Below, in pieces: positions 1 through 9,872 of a stretch of DNA of 50,991 nucleotides. The notes beneath the pieces were generated by a model. It searched no databases. It worked only from the letters and a program-made list of their open reading frames with translations, and was not told the origin of the DNA. The position numbers and the translations under genes were made by a program. Source of the DNA: Bacillota bacterium (lineage in GTDB: Bacteria > Bacillota > Dethiobacteria > Dethiobacterales > Dethiobacteraceae); contig QLUR01000020.1 in assembly GCA_018725565.1 (NCBI GenBank), positions 1 through 50,991 of the forward strand. Direction: 5' to 3'. How positions within the stretch are numbered: position 1 is the first letter of the stretch; the number at the start of each line of letters is the position of its first letter.

Positions 1-218
1 AAAAATTTTATCCCCTGAAGCCTTATGCCGCAAGGGATTTTTGGATTTACTATTGAACTATGCTGTCAAACTAGCGTGATATAAAATGTTTTGGGCATGC
101 GGAACTCCTTTTTTGGGTTATGCATCATTATATCAGAACACCTCCTGGCCAGGCAAGCGCACCGTTTACGCAACGTTTGCACATGCTCCAACCCTTGTAA
201 GGTTTGCGAAAAATATCC

Positions 219-247
219 TTGCTTTTTCTGCCAACTTCTTTTATAAT
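219..247 (+). promoter_or_regulatory. sigma-A-type promoter of abrB
   Basis: TTGCTT at 219-224 and a perfect TATAAT at 242-247 are separated by 17 bases. The -10 box lies about 40 bases before the abrB start, leaving a short leader with a strong ribosome binding site. Bases 1-218 upstream show no convincing gene. Confidence 0.65.
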
Positions 248-286
248 GAAGCTGTCGAATCTTGTTGTATTAAGGAGGAATATTTG

Positions 287-529
287 TTGAAATCCACAGG
301 TATTGTACGCAAAGTTGATGAGCTCGGCCGGGTGGTGATCCCCATTGAACTGCGCAGGACTCTGGGAATTGATGTCAAAGATTCTCTGGAGATTTACGTA
401 GACAGTGAAAAAATCATCCTGAAAAAGTACGAGCCTGCCTGCCTTTTTTGCGGTAACGCCGATGATGTGAAGCACCACAAAAACCGGATAATCTGTAAAG
501 AATGCATTCAGGAACTGGCTGCCGAATAA
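287..529 (+). CDS. abrB: AbrB-family transition-state regulator with zinc-ribbon tail
   Basis: DNA-binding regulator of the AbrB family, 80 residues. Residues 1-46 are almost the canonical swapped-hairpin DNA-binding domain (KSTGIVRKVDELGRVVIP, then ELRRTLGI). The C-terminal part differs from B. subtilis AbrB: it has two CxxC pairs (C52/C55 and C70/C73), a zinc-ribbon-like tail common in clostridial homologues. The start is TTG at 287, eight bases after AAGGAGG; a longer open frame runs upstream to 86 but has no homology and ignores this ribosome binding site. It faces rsmI tail-to-tail 23 bases away, as the abrB/rsmI neighbourhood does in Bacillus. Role inferred: repression of post-exponential and sporulation genes during growth. 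Confidence 0.93.
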   Translation: MKSTGIVRKVDELGRVVIPIELRRTLGIDVKDSLEIYVDSEKIILKKYEPACLFCGNADDVKHHKNRIICKECIQELAAE

Positions 530-552
530 ATAAAGGCCTACTCTGCCTGCCT

Positions 553-1377
553 CTATCTTTTTTGGTGAATCAGGTTGTAAACCTGGCGCTTGGGTAAACC
601 AAGAATGTCTGCCGCCGCAAGGGCGGCTTCTTTTTTGCACAGCCCAAGCGATAGCAGTTTGTCTACCAGCGGTTGAGCGGAAACAACCGGTATTTGTCCT
701 ATTTCTGCCGGAGCCAACAGCACGGTACATTCCCCCCGCGGCGCCTGCACGACAAAATGCTGCGCCAATTCCTGCAGCGAGCCTCGTACAAATTCTTCAT
801 GTATTTTGGTCAATTCACGGGCTACAACCGCCGGCCGGTGACCGGCGAAGGCAGCCAGGTCAGCCAAGGTGCCGGCCAGGCGGTGCGGCGCTTCGTAAAA
901 GATGGCTGTCTTGCCGGCAGACAAGATAGCTTCCATCATTTCTTTTCTTTTGGCTCCGCGGGACGGCAGAAAACCAAAAAACTCGAACGAGGCAGAGGGT
1001 AACCCGGAAGCTGCCAGCGCGGTAACAGCGGCCACCGGACCGGGCAAGGCAACCACGCGAACCTGTTTGCTGACAGCCGCCCTCACCAACGCCTCTCCCG
1101 GGTCAGCAATGCCCGGCATCCCTGCATCACTTACCAGGGCCACGTCCCGGCCGTCGAGCAGGCATCCGATCAGGTACGGCGTTTGCTTTGCCTTGTTGTG
1201 TTCATGATAACTAACAAGTCGGGTATGAATGTCAAAATGATTCAGCAGCTTGCGAGTTACCCGGGTATCTTCAGCCGCCACCAGGGCGGACTCCCGCAGT
1301 ACTCGCAGCACACGCAGTGTTATATCCTCCAGATTGCCCAGTGGCGTGGGACACAGATACAGCGTACCCTGATTCAC
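553..1377 (-). CDS. rsmI: 16S rRNA (cytidine-1402-2'-O)-methyltransferase
   Basis: SAM-dependent methyltransferase of the RsmI family (274 aa, normal length) that 2'-O-methylates C1402 in the decoding centre of 16S rRNA. Family motifs are clear: CPTPLGNLEDIT at the N-terminus, AEDTRVTRKLL, and SDAGMPGIADPG for SAM binding. The C-terminus carries the usual small helical extension ending in LGLPKRQVYNLI. The start is GTG, eight bases after GGAG. The gene overlaps the stop of ricT by four bases, so translation is probably coupled; it is the last gene of the yaaO-like/tmk/holB/ricT/rsmI run. Confidence 0.95.
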   Translation of the reverse strand: MNQGTLYLCPTPLGNLEDITLRVLRVLRESALVAAEDTRVTRKLLNHFDIHTRLVSYHEHNKAKQTPYLIGCLLDGRDVALVSDAGMPGIADPGEALVRAAVSKQVRVVALPGPVAAVTALAASGLPSASFEFFGFLPSRGAKRKEMMEAILSAGKTAIFYEAPHRLAGTLADLAAFAGHRPAVVARELTKIHEEFVRGSLQELAQHFVVQAPRGECTVLLAPAEIGQIPVVSAQPLVDKLLSLGLCKKEAALAAADILGLPKRQVYNLIHQKR

Positions 1378-2081
1378 GCCGGAAACTCCACCCCGTTTTC
1401 ACTGCGCAGCAAGACGCGCTCCCTGCCATCGGCCTGAGACGATTCATATGTGTCAGATTCATAGCGCAGGCAACACATCAGCCTGCCGCAGGCTCCGGAG
1501 ATTTTGGCCGGATTCAAAGAAAGGTTCTGGTCCTTGGCCATGCGGATGGAAACCGGCTCGAACTCACCCAGAAAGGTATGGCAGCACAGCACACGGCCGC
1601 AGGGACCGAGACCGCCGATCATTTTCGCTTCATCCCGGACACCGATTTGCCGCAGTTCTATTCTGGTTTTGAAAATCGCCGCCAGGCTTTTTACCAGATC
1701 TCGAAAGTCTACCCGCCCGTCTGCGGTAAAGTAAAAAATAATTTTCGAGCGGTCAAAGGTGTACTCCACGTCAACCAGCTTCATGTCCAGTTCATGTTCT
1801 TCTATTTTTTGCAAGGCAGCATTAAAAGCCTCTTCTTCTTTCTGACGGTTTTCCAGGATTTTTTGACAGTCTTCTTCCTCAGCACGCCGGACCACCTGCC
1901 GCAACGGCTGCAAAATGTCACTCTCCGCCACCGCTTTAGGACCTGTTACCACCGCTCCAAACTCCAGGCCCCTAGACGTCTCCACAATACAAAAATCACC
2001 GGTTTTCAGTTCAGTCACGCAGGGGTCGAAATAATAAATCTTTCCCGCCTTTTTAAAGCGGATACCGACAATGTTTGGCAT
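1374..2081 (-). CDS. ricT: PSP1-domain protein RicT (YaaT), RNase Y regulator
   Basis: PSP1 superfamily protein, 235 aa. In B. subtilis RicT (YaaT) forms the iron-sulfur Y-complex with RicA and RicF that directs RNase Y processing and promotes sporulation and competence. The signature cysteines are present: C161, C166/C167, C198 and C203/C204 in GPCGRVLCC and ACGRLMCCLRYE. A charged helical stretch lies at about residues 65-95. Its ATG overlaps the holB stop as TAATG, indicating coupling. Function follows from the family; partners RicA and RicF are not in the window. Confidence 0.93.
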   Translation of the reverse strand: MPNIVGIRFKKAGKIYYFDPCVTELKTGDFCIVETSRGLEFGAVVTGPKAVAESDILQPLRQVVRRAEEEDCQKILENRQKEEEAFNAALQKIEEHELDMKLVDVEYTFDRSKIIFYFTADGRVDFRDLVKSLAAIFKTRIELRQIGVRDEAKMIGGLGPCGRVLCCHTFLGEFEPVSIRMAKDQNLSLNPAKISGACGRLMCCLRYESDTYESSQADGRERVLLRSENGVEFPA

Positions 2082-2947
2082 TAGCTTAAAACCTCCTTCA
2101 GCTGCAAGAGCGCCGCCTCCGCAGCGAGCCGGACGTTCACCGGGGTTTGCAGGTTTTTCTGCAACTTCAGCAAAATAACGATTGCTTTAAATGCTCCCCC
2201 GGCCGTCCATTGTTCATCCAGACCGGCATAGGTTTCCCGTTCAAAAAACAGTAATGTCTCCCTACCGCTGCTCAGCAGGACAAGGATGTCCCGCAACATG
2301 GTCAGTATGACATCAAGAATGCCCGGCAGGTTTTCGTTCCCGGCCAACCGCCCGCTGAGTACACTTACTCCTGTTTCCTGCCGCAGTGCCGTTAAAAAAG
2401 CTGCTGCTTCTCCTGTTAACGACCGAAACATTTCACTTTGCTCCGGCTGCTCTGCCAGGCAACGCAGCGGAAATACCTGGCAGCGGGAAACAACCGTCGA
2501 AGGCAGCAGCCCGGGCTTCTCCGCCAACAGGATAAAGATAACTGACGCCGGAGGTTCCTCCAGTGTTTTCAGCATGCTGTTGGCCGCCTCCGGTGTTAAG
2601 CCCTGCGTGGCATCCAGGATAAAAATTTGCTGCCGCCCTTCCAGCGGCTGCAGAGCAGCAGCTTTTATAACCTGTCTCACCTGTTCAATCCGTATCGCTT
2701 TTCCTTCGGGAGCAATCCAATGGACATCAGGATGACTGCGTCGGACTACCTTTTGGCAGGACAGGCAGGTTTCACATGGCCCCTCCGGGAATTGCAGGCA
2801 GTTCAACGCCTGGGCAATACTGCCTGCCAGCTTTTTTTTACCTGTTCCCGCCGGACCGTAAAAAAGATAGGCATGCCCAACCGAGCCTTTGGACATAGCA
2901 ACTCGCAATACCTGGACAATATGCTGCTGGCCGGACGCTTCTATCAC
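2081..2947 (-). CDS. holB: DNA polymerase III delta' subunit
   Basis: Clamp-loader subunit, 288 aa. It has a P-loop-like GPAGTGKK at residues 31-38, a four-cysteine zinc module (C50, C58, C61, C64) and the SRC motif in STVVSRCQVF. The C-terminal collar domain is less conserved, as usual. The start is GTG after GGAGTGAGGG; the N-terminus is a few residues shorter than many homologues. It lies between tmk and ricT as in B. subtilis, but the two small genes normally separating it from tmk (yaaQ/darA and yaaR) are absent. Confidence 0.93.
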   Translation of the reverse strand: MIEASGQQHIVQVLRVAMSKGSVGHAYLFYGPAGTGKKKLAGSIAQALNCLQFPEGPCETCLSCQKVVRRSHPDVHWIAPEGKAIRIEQVRQVIKAAALQPLEGRQQIFILDATQGLTPEAANSMLKTLEEPPASVIFILLAEKPGLLPSTVVSRCQVFPLRCLAEQPEQSEMFRSLTGEAAAFLTALRQETGVSVLSGRLAGNENLPGILDVILTMLRDILVLLSSGRETLLFFERETYAGLDEQWTAGGAFKAIVILLKLQKNLQTPVNVRLAAEAALLQLKEVLS

Positions 2948-2974
2948 GCCCTCACTCCATTCGGTCCATATATT

Positions 2975-3025
2975 AGTAACTGCTCAGGCCATCATGTGAC
3001 GCTAATTGCTATAGCTGCAGTTACT
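2975..3025. repeat. perfect 9-bp inverted repeat between tmk and holB
   Basis: AGTAACTGC at 2975-2983 and GCAGTTACT at 3017-3025 are perfect inverted copies separated by 33 bases. They fill the 87-base gap between the tmk stop and the holB start. No T-run follows on either strand, so it is not a standard terminator; function unknown. Confidence 0.45.
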
Positions 3026-3034
3026 TATATTATA

Positions 3035-3682
3035 TCACAATGACGTGCTGTCCGTCAGAGACTGCAAATCCGGCCGGCATTGCCGCCAGATAAAGTCCGC
3101 CACCTCATCTTCCGGCAGGGCGGCGTCGACCACGGTAATGCGCTCGGGGAAACGGGTTGCCAGCAATAGAAAGCCTTCCCGCACACGGCGGTGAAATTCC
3201 AGCGGTTTAAGTTCCATACGGTCTCTGTGGCAGGCGGCGCGACGTGCCAACCCGTCCTGCGGCGGCAAATCCAGGAGAAAGGTGCGGTCAGGCAGGCGCT
3301 GTTCTATAGCCTTCAGGTTCACTCCCAGCACAAAATTTTCGTCAGCGCCCCCGGCATACGCCTGGTAGGCCAGGCTGGAATCAAGATAGCGGTCAGAGAT
3401 AACCACTTCCCCGCGCTGCAGGGCGGGGCCGATAATTTCCCGGTAGCCTTGAGCGCGTGCCGCCGCGTAAAGAAAAACTTCTGACAGGATGGTCATGTTG
3501 CGGTAGGCAGGGTTGAGCAAAATCGTCCTGACGGCATCACCGAGTGCCGTCCCGCCCGGCTCCCGGGTACAGGTTACCGTCAGTCCCAGCGACCGCACAG
3601 CCTGCGCCAGAATCTCTTGTTGCGTAGTTTTTCCTGCACCGTCCGGACCTTCCAGGCTGATAAAGTACCCGCGCCTGTTCAA
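3035..3682 (-). CDS. tmk: thymidylate kinase
   Basis: Phosphorylates dTMP to dTDP, 215 aa. The P-loop GPDGAGKTT is at residues 12-20, followed by TREPGGTALG, the substrate motif DRYLDSSLAYQ and an arginine-rich LID. The start is TTG at 3682, preceded by GAGGGGGTG inside the 3' end of the decarboxylase-like gene, with only six bases between the two genes. This placement repeats the yaaO-tmk pair of B. subtilis. Confidence 0.96.
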   Translation of the reverse strand: MNRRGYFISLEGPDGAGKTTQQEILAQAVRSLGLTVTCTREPGGTALGDAVRTILLNPAYRNMTILSEVFLYAAARAQGYREIIGPALQRGEVVISDRYLDSSLAYQAYAGGADENFVLGVNLKAIEQRLPDRTFLLDLPPQDGLARRAACHRDRMELKPLEFHRRVREGFLLLATRFPERITVVDAALPEDEVADFIWRQCRPDLQSLTDSTSL

Positions 3683-3688
3683 CCCGCG

Positions 3689-5110
3689 CTACACCCCCTC
3701 GCAAACAACACGCAGTTTTCCCTGCGGCTCAAGGCCGCGCAGCACCATCCCAGCGTCACTGGCCGCCGCCAGATAATCGATTACCGGCCTTGTCACGGTT
3801 TCCCCCGGGGCAAGGACCGGAATTCCGGGCGGAAATGCAGCTACCAGCGAAGCAGAAATCCTGCCTTCTGCCCGGGCAAGCAAGACAGGCTCCTGAGGCG
3901 CAAAAGCCGCTTCTCTCGGCAAAACTGCCACCAGCGGTTCCGGTAAACAGTCAAATACAGCCGGCACCTGCTTCTGCGGCAACCCGTCAAAAGCACGCAC
4001 AACTTTTACCGCGTCGCTCCTGCTCAAGCCGGGTCCTGCAACGAGCAACAGGATGCCTTTCTGGGCCAGTTCCACGTTGACACCCCTCTGCGCCAGCAGG
4101 TAGGCAGCCTGCCGGCCGTCGATCCCGGCAGCGCCGCAGAGTATGGTTACACGCAGGATATCCAGATCAAAGCCAGCTTCTTTAAGTGCTTCACGCTCCA
4201 AAAGCGGCAGCTCTGTCCGCAGCTTACCCCGCAGATAGGCTGCGTTCTGATACAGCTCGTCGAACAGTGCTCGTCCCGACAGAGCCATCCGTTTTCTGAC
4301 AGCGTCCAGCGAAAGTAGCAGCGGATAGGACGGACTGCTGGTCTGCACCCAGCGCAGCGCGGCACGCAGTCTCGCCTGCTCGTACTGTTCACAGTGCAAG
4401 TGCAGGACAGCTCCCGGCGTCAGCGCTCCCAACGTTTTATGCCAGCTTTGCACACGCATGGAGGCGTTCCGCCCGGGGGCAGGCATCTCCGGGTGAAAGT
4501 CCAGATGTGAGCCATGCGCCTCGTCAAGCAAAAGATGCACACCATGACGACAGGTTGCAGCAGCAATAGCCGTCAGGTCGGCACAAACCCCAAAATAGCT
4601 GGGACTGGTAACAAGCAAGGCTTTGGCCGCCGGGTATCGCGCCAAAGCCTGCTCCACCGCCGCAGCCGTTACATTCAGCGGAAATCCTTGGCCGTCTGTT
4701 GCCACCGGGAGATATGCAGGGCGTGCTCCGGAAAGAATCAGCGCATGATAAGCAGAAAGATGAGCGTTGCGGGGCAACAGCAAAATATCGCCCGGGTCAC
4801 AGGTGGCCAGCACCATGGCCAGCACTCCGGCCGTACTGCCGTTAACCAGGTAGAAACTTCGCCGGGCCTGCCAAAGGGAGGCCGCCATTTCTTCGGCCTC
4901 CAGGATCGGGCCGGCAGGGTCATGCAGGTCGTCAAGCCCCGGCAACTCAGTCAGGTCAAAACTAGCATATTCCGGGCAAAGCCTCTGCAGTTCAGGTGGC
5001 AGGCCCGGTCCGCCGCCGTGACCAGGCAGGTGGAGACGAATCCCGGACGCAGCGGTGTGGGCTAGGGCGGCTTCCCACAGCGGCAGGCGGGTGTGGTCCA
5101 TCAAACGCAT
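3689..5110 (-). CDS. Orn/Lys/Arg decarboxylase-family PLP protein (YaaO-like)
   Basis: Fold-type I PLP enzyme of the Orn/Lys/Arg decarboxylase family, 473 aa, the short form lacking the N-terminal wing domain. Visible marks are PGHGGGPG near residue 29, the PLP-binding aspartate D196 in LLLDEAHGSH and the Schiff-base lysine K225 in SWHKTLGALTPG. A C-terminal domain with GIPVLAPGE matches the family. Substrate cannot be told from sequence; arginine, lysine or ornithine, or an unrelated amino acid, are all possible. It sits directly before tmk, as yaaO does in B. subtilis, and nine bases after guaB. The ribosome binding site of the annotated ATG is weak. Confidence 0.88.
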   Translation of the reverse strand: MRLMDHTRLPLWEAALAHTAASGIRLHLPGHGGGPGLPPELQRLCPEYASFDLTELPGLDDLHDPAGPILEAEEMAASLWQARRSFYLVNGSTAGVLAMVLATCDPGDILLLPRNAHLSAYHALILSGARPAYLPVATDGQGFPLNVTAAAVEQALARYPAAKALLVTSPSYFGVCADLTAIAAATCRHGVHLLLDEAHGSHLDFHPEMPAPGRNASMRVQSWHKTLGALTPGAVLHLHCEQYEQARLRAALRWVQTSSPSYPLLLSLDAVRKRMALSGRALFDELYQNAAYLRGKLRTELPLLEREALKEAGFDLDILRVTILCGAAGIDGRQAAYLLAQRGVNVELAQKGILLLVAGPGLSRSDAVKVVRAFDGLPQKQVPAVFDCLPEPLVAVLPREAAFAPQEPVLLARAEGRISASLVAAFPPGIPVLAPGETVTRPVIDYLAAASDAGMVLRGLEPQGKLRVVCEGV

Positions 5111-5119
5111 GAACCGCGG

Positions 5120-6604
<1,485 letters not shown>

Positions 6605-6606
6605 TC

Positions 6607-6635
6607 ATCGTAGCAAAATTAAGGACATGTGTCAA
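6607..6635 (-). promoter_or_regulatory. sigma-A-type promoter of guaB
   Basis: On the minus strand a perfect TTGACA (6635-6630) and TACGAT (6612-6607) are 17 bases apart, about 30 bases before the guaB start. The -35 box overlaps the stop codon of the tudS-like gene. Confidence 0.75.
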
Positions 6636-7126
6636 CCTGCCGCCGACTCCAGCCAGGCCAGCAGCGCCGCTGTTTCTTCCTCATTAAAAACCGGCAGTCC
6701 CAACGCTAAAAGCGCCGCCGCCGCCACTCCCGGACCGCAGCGCAATTCCTTGCTGAACCTCCCGTCATAAATGTGCCTGTTGCCACAAGACGGGCTGCGT
6801 GCTTTAAAAAGCACTGCAGCTGCTGATACCGTCTCAGCCAGGCGCCTGGTTTCACAGGCACCGCGCAAATACGCAGCCGTTTTGTCCTCACCGGACGCTG
6901 TCAGCACTACCGCCTCACCTGCCAGAACGCCATAGCCGTCCGCACCGGTAATTTCGGCCGGCGGCCGCGGTGTCGGCAACCCGCCCAGCTGCTCCGGACA
7001 AACCGGCACCAGTACCGCCTTTTCCTGTACTAAAGACAAGTCCGGACAAAAATTGCTTCCGCCGTTGTGTGTGGTGTTCAGCCCCAGCAGGCAGGCGCTG
7101 ACCAGCAGCGTTAGTTTCCGCTTCAT
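6632..7126 (-). CDS. DUF523 / TudS-family protein
   Basis: DUF523 protein, 164 aa. Members of this family characterised as TudS are [4Fe-4S] enzymes that desulfurate thiouracil. The three conserved cysteines are present: C12 in SACLLG, C43 in PVCPEQLGG and C114 in RSPSCG, plus an extra C27. The PEQLGGLPTPR segment is the family hallmark. Whether this copy acts on thiopyrimidines is inferred from the family only. Its ATG overlaps the stop of the upstream NusG-II gene (TAATG), so the two are co-translated; the guaB promoter starts inside its last codons. Confidence 0.85.
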   Translation of the reverse strand: MKRKLTLLVSACLLGLNTTHNGGSNFCPDLSLVQEKAVLVPVCPEQLGGLPTPRPPAEITGADGYGVLAGEAVVLTASGEDKTAAYLRGACETRRLAETVSAAAVLFKARSPSCGNRHIYDGRFSKELRCGPGVAAAALLALGLPVFNEEETAALLAWLESAAG

Positions 7127-7524
7127 TATTCCGTTATGGCATCCAGTGATTGCCTTAATTCGTCGACCGGCCCACCGAGTACAGTCAGTACGAGCCTGTT
7201 GGGCAGACAGACGATTGCTTCGCCCGACCTCTCAACCCAGCCTACCGAAGAACAAAGGCCAAGAGGACAGATGGCTCGGGGCATCTCCTGGATACGAACC
7301 CGTCCTTCAGCAATGACCACTGTGGCTTCTCCGGCCGGCATTTGTACGACGACATGCTTTACGGTATCGGCTTCAAAAGAAATCTCGTTTACCAACTGTC
7401 CGTCCAACTCGATGCGCAGCAGTCTGCCACCGGCCGCAGCCGGCATATGACGGTCAGCCAGGAGGATTGCCGCTGCCAGCAGAACGAAAGCAATAATAAT
7501 CAGGTCGCCCTTTTTCAGTTTCAT
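7126..7524 (-). CDS. membrane-anchored NusG domain II protein
   Basis: NusG-domain-II-like protein, 132 aa. One N-terminal transmembrane helix (about residues 8-24, GDLIIIAFVLLAAAILLAD) is followed by an extracytoplasmic beta domain with GGRLLRIELDGQLV and CPLGLCSSVGWVERSGEAIVCLPNRLVL. Such proteins often lie near Rnf or quinone genes in clostridia, but their role is unknown. Three cysteines in the outer domain could hold a metal or a disulfide. It is translationally coupled to the tudS-like gene. Confidence 0.75.
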   Translation of the reverse strand: MKLKKGDLIIIAFVLLAAAILLADRHMPAAAGGRLLRIELDGQLVNEISFEADTVKHVVVQMPAGEATVVIAEGRVRIQEMPRAICPLGLCSSVGWVERSGEAIVCLPNRLVLTVLGGPVDELRQSLDAITE

Positions 7525-7567
7525 TGAACAAACAACTTCTTTCCCCTTGTTTTCTGCTCTGAAAATT

Positions 7568-7607
7568 CCCTCTCCCTCTGGGAGAGGGCAGGGTGAGGGG
7601 TTTTTTT
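7568..7607. repeat. REP-like hairpin element
   Basis: A perfect 9-bp stem, CCCTCTCCC (7568-7576) and GGGAGAGGG (7580-7588) around loop TCT, is followed by GGGTGAGGGG and seven Ts. A minus-strand frame across it reads PHPALSQRERE, a peptide typical of short palindromic repeats scattered through many genomes. On the plus strand it has the shape of a terminator but no plus-strand gene ends there. Confidence 0.6.
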
Positions 7608-7665
7608 ATCTTTCTGATGGTGCCGCCGCAGGCGGGAGTATGGGGGGTCTACCAGGATTTTAACA

Positions 7666-7698
7666 AAAATACGGCCGGTCAGCAACCCGCCGTATTTT
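7666..7698 (-). terminator. intrinsic terminator of the por operon
   Basis: AAAATACGGC (7666-7675) and GCCGTATTTT (7689-7698) form a perfect 10-bp stem. It begins eight bases past the porB stop and ends in a T-rich tract on the minus strand. Confidence 0.85.
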
Positions 7699-7705
7699 CT
7701 GCTCT

Positions 7706-8647
7706 CTAACTTTCCGTCGTCTCGCCGCAGCGCAGGAGCAGCTGCTCCCACTGCTGGTCGGTGAAAGCCTGCAGCTGCTCAAGGATCGCCTCATTTTCCG
7801 GCCGGAAAAGGTGACTGTACCGTCCCTGTTTTTCGAGATACTCACGCAACGGTTTTTTCTGGCGCACTTTATGAGTGAGACGCCATTTGCCATTTTCCAC
7901 CTCATAAAGCGGCCAGATGCACGTCTCGGTCGCCAGGCGGCTGATTTCCACCGTTTCTTCCATGGGGTAGCGCCAGCCGCGATGACAAGGCGCCAGGATG
8001 TTAAGCAAAGCCGACCCGTCAGCCTGAAAAGCTTTACGCGCTTTATTGACGGTATCGCGCCAGCTGTGTATGGCGGCCTGTGCCACATAAGGAATATTGT
8101 GTGCGGCGGCAATCGCTGTCAGGTCCTTGCGGTTCTGCGCTTTGCCGGCGCTTCTTTCACCAAAAGGAGAGGTAGTGGTCCAGGTACCTAACTGGGTAGC
8201 TCCAGAACGCTGGATACCGGTATTCATATAAGCCTCATTGTTATAGCAGACGTAGACAACACGATGTCCGCGCTCCAGCATACCGGACAAAGCCTGCAGT
8301 CCGATGTCGTAGGTGCCTCCATCGCCGCCGAAGACAACAAAACGGAAATCTTCGCCGATTTTTCCTTTCTTCTTCAGCGCCCGGTAAGCCGCTTCCACTC
8401 CGCTGATGGTGGCTGCGGCATTTTCAAAAGCACTGTGGATAAATGCTGTACGCCAGGAGCTGTATGGATAGATCGAAGTCGAAACCTCCAGGCAGCCTGT
8501 CGGGCAGCATGTCACTACCTGCGCATTCTCCGGAACGGCATGCAGCACCTGCCGCACCGCAATTGGCGCGCCGCAGCCGGCGCACATGCGGTGACCGCCG
8601 GTCAGAAGTTCTTTTTGATGCGTCAAGTCGCTTAGTTTTATGGCCAC
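7706..8647 (-). CDS. porB: 2-oxoacid:ferredoxin oxidoreductase, beta subunit
   Basis: TPP-binding subunit of a pyruvate (or branched 2-oxoacid) ferredoxin oxidoreductase, 313 aa. The N-terminal MCAGCG (C22, C25) and TCCPTGC (C47, C48, C52), with a later cysteine in APCHRGW, match the [4Fe-4S] cluster of the subunit. GGDGGTYDIGLQAL is the TPP/Mg motif. The start is GTG at 8647, eight bases after AGGGAGG; a longer frame upstream overlaps porA and is rejected. It is the last gene of porC-porD-porA-porB and is followed by a terminator. Pyruvate is the likeliest substrate but 2-oxoisovalerate is not excluded. Confidence 0.92.
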   Translation of the reverse strand: MAIKLSDLTHQKELLTGGHRMCAGCGAPIAVRQVLHAVPENAQVVTCCPTGCLEVSTSIYPYSSWRTAFIHSAFENAAATISGVEAAYRALKKKGKIGEDFRFVVFGGDGGTYDIGLQALSGMLERGHRVVYVCYNNEAYMNTGIQRSGATQLGTWTTTSPFGERSAGKAQNRKDLTAIAAAHNIPYVAQAAIHSWRDTVNKARKAFQADGSALLNILAPCHRGWRYPMEETVEISRLATETCIWPLYEVENGKWRLTHKVRQKKPLREYLEKQGRYSHLFRPENEAILEQLQAFTDQQWEQLLLRCGETTES

Positions 8648-8660
8648 ATCCGTTTCCTCC

Positions 8661-9851
8661 CTAATCACGTATTCCCAGATAAATAATACGTTTTTGCCGT
8701 TCATTGCTGCCTGCGGCCAGCTTGCATGAATCAACCGCCTGTCTGATAAGATTCCGCGACAAGTCCCGCCCGCCGAGCCCGTAGATAAAGTTTAGCATCT
8801 GCGGGCGTTTTTCCTCTTCGTAAAAAGCGGCACGCAGCTCTACAAAAAGCGGCCCGCCCATTTCCCCGGCAAAAGTATCGGAGCGGTCAAAGACGGCCAC
8901 ATTCTTAACATGTGAAAGAGCCTTTACCAAATCCCTTTCCGGGAAAGGTCTGAACATACGCAGTTTGAGCATGCCAATCCTGAGACCCTCTGCCCGCAAG
9001 TCGTCAATCATGCTCCTGATAGTGCCGGCGGCAGAGCCTGCCGCTACAATCACCAGCTCGGCGTCATCCAGCCTGTACGTTTCAAAAAAATCATAGTGCC
9101 GGCCGGAAATTTCTGCATACTGCCCGGCCACTTTCCTGACTGCAGCAGCGGCATTAATCATCGCCTGAGCTTGCGCCCGCTTAAACTCAAAATAATACCC
9201 GCCCAGACCGTCAAATACTCCCCAGCTTGGCGGATTCTCAGCATCCAGCAGTGAATCGCGCGGCATCAGTGTGCCTATGAACTGCTTTGCCGTCCGGTCA
9301 TCAAGCAAATCAAGGCGCTCCACGGCATGACTGATAATAAATCCATCCAGCAGCACCATCACTGGCAGCAGCACGTTGGGGTCCTCGGCAATGAGGACGG
9401 CCTGCAGCACATTATCATATGCCTCCTGTGCGTTTTCTGAAAAAAGCTGGATCCAGCCGCTGTCGCGGGCACCCATACTGTCGCTGTGGTCACAGTGAAT
9501 GTTAATCGGCGCTGAAAGAGCCCTGTTAACATTTGGCATGACGATTGGCAAGCGCATACCGGAGGCAATATACAACATTTCCCACATCAGCGCCAACCCT
9601 TGCGCCGACGTTGCCGTCATCACCCGGGCACCGGCGGCAGCCGCGCCTATAGCTGCGCTCAAGGCACTGTGTTCACTTTCCGCGTTGATCATCTCCGTAT
9701 CAACCAAGCCATCGCCAACCATTTGGGCAAAAGTCTCCACAATGGCTGTTTGCGGGGTGATCGGATACGCCGGAACAACGTCCGGATTTATCTGGCGCAT
9801 CGCTTCAGCAATCGCGTCAGTCCCTATCAAGGCTACTGTTCTGGGCATCAT
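8661..9851 (-). CDS. porA: 2-oxoacid:ferredoxin oxidoreductase, alpha subunit
   Basis: Large subunit of the four-subunit oxidoreductase that converts 2-oxoacid plus CoA to acyl-CoA, CO2 and reduced ferredoxin. It has 396 aa, normal for the split enzyme. Signatures are PAYPITPQTAIVE and the catalytic region MINAESEHSALSAAIGAA. The C-terminal transketolase-like domain includes VIVAAGSAAGTIRS and LRMFRPFPE. Two in-frame ATGs start the gene after GGAGG; the second gives slightly better spacing. It is 21 bases after porD. Confidence 0.94.
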   Translation of the reverse strand: MMPRTVALIGTDAIAEAMRQINPDVVPAYPITPQTAIVETFAQMVGDGLVDTEMINAESEHSALSAAIGAAAAGARVMTATSAQGLALMWEMLYIASGMRLPIVMPNVNRALSAPINIHCDHSDSMGARDSGWIQLFSENAQEAYDNVLQAVLIAEDPNVLLPVMVLLDGFIISHAVERLDLLDDRTAKQFIGTLMPRDSLLDAENPPSWGVFDGLGGYYFEFKRAQAQAMINAAAAVRKVAGQYAEISGRHYDFFETYRLDDAELVIVAAGSAAGTIRSMIDDLRAEGLRIGMLKLRMFRPFPERDLVKALSHVKNVAVFDRSDTFAGEMGGPLFVELRAAFYEEEKRPQMLNFIYGLGGRDLSRNLIRQAVDSCKLAAGSNERQKRIIYLGIRD

Positions 9852-9872
9852 TTATCCTCCTAATCTATAAAG

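Noticed and set aside
86-286. N-terminal extension of the abrB open frame to 86
   Set aside because: The family start motif and a strong ribosome binding site point to TTG at 287; the extension crosses the promoter.
1317-2084. Long plus-strand open frame opposite ricT
   Set aside because: Antisense shadow of ricT; no ribosome binding site or recognisable protein.
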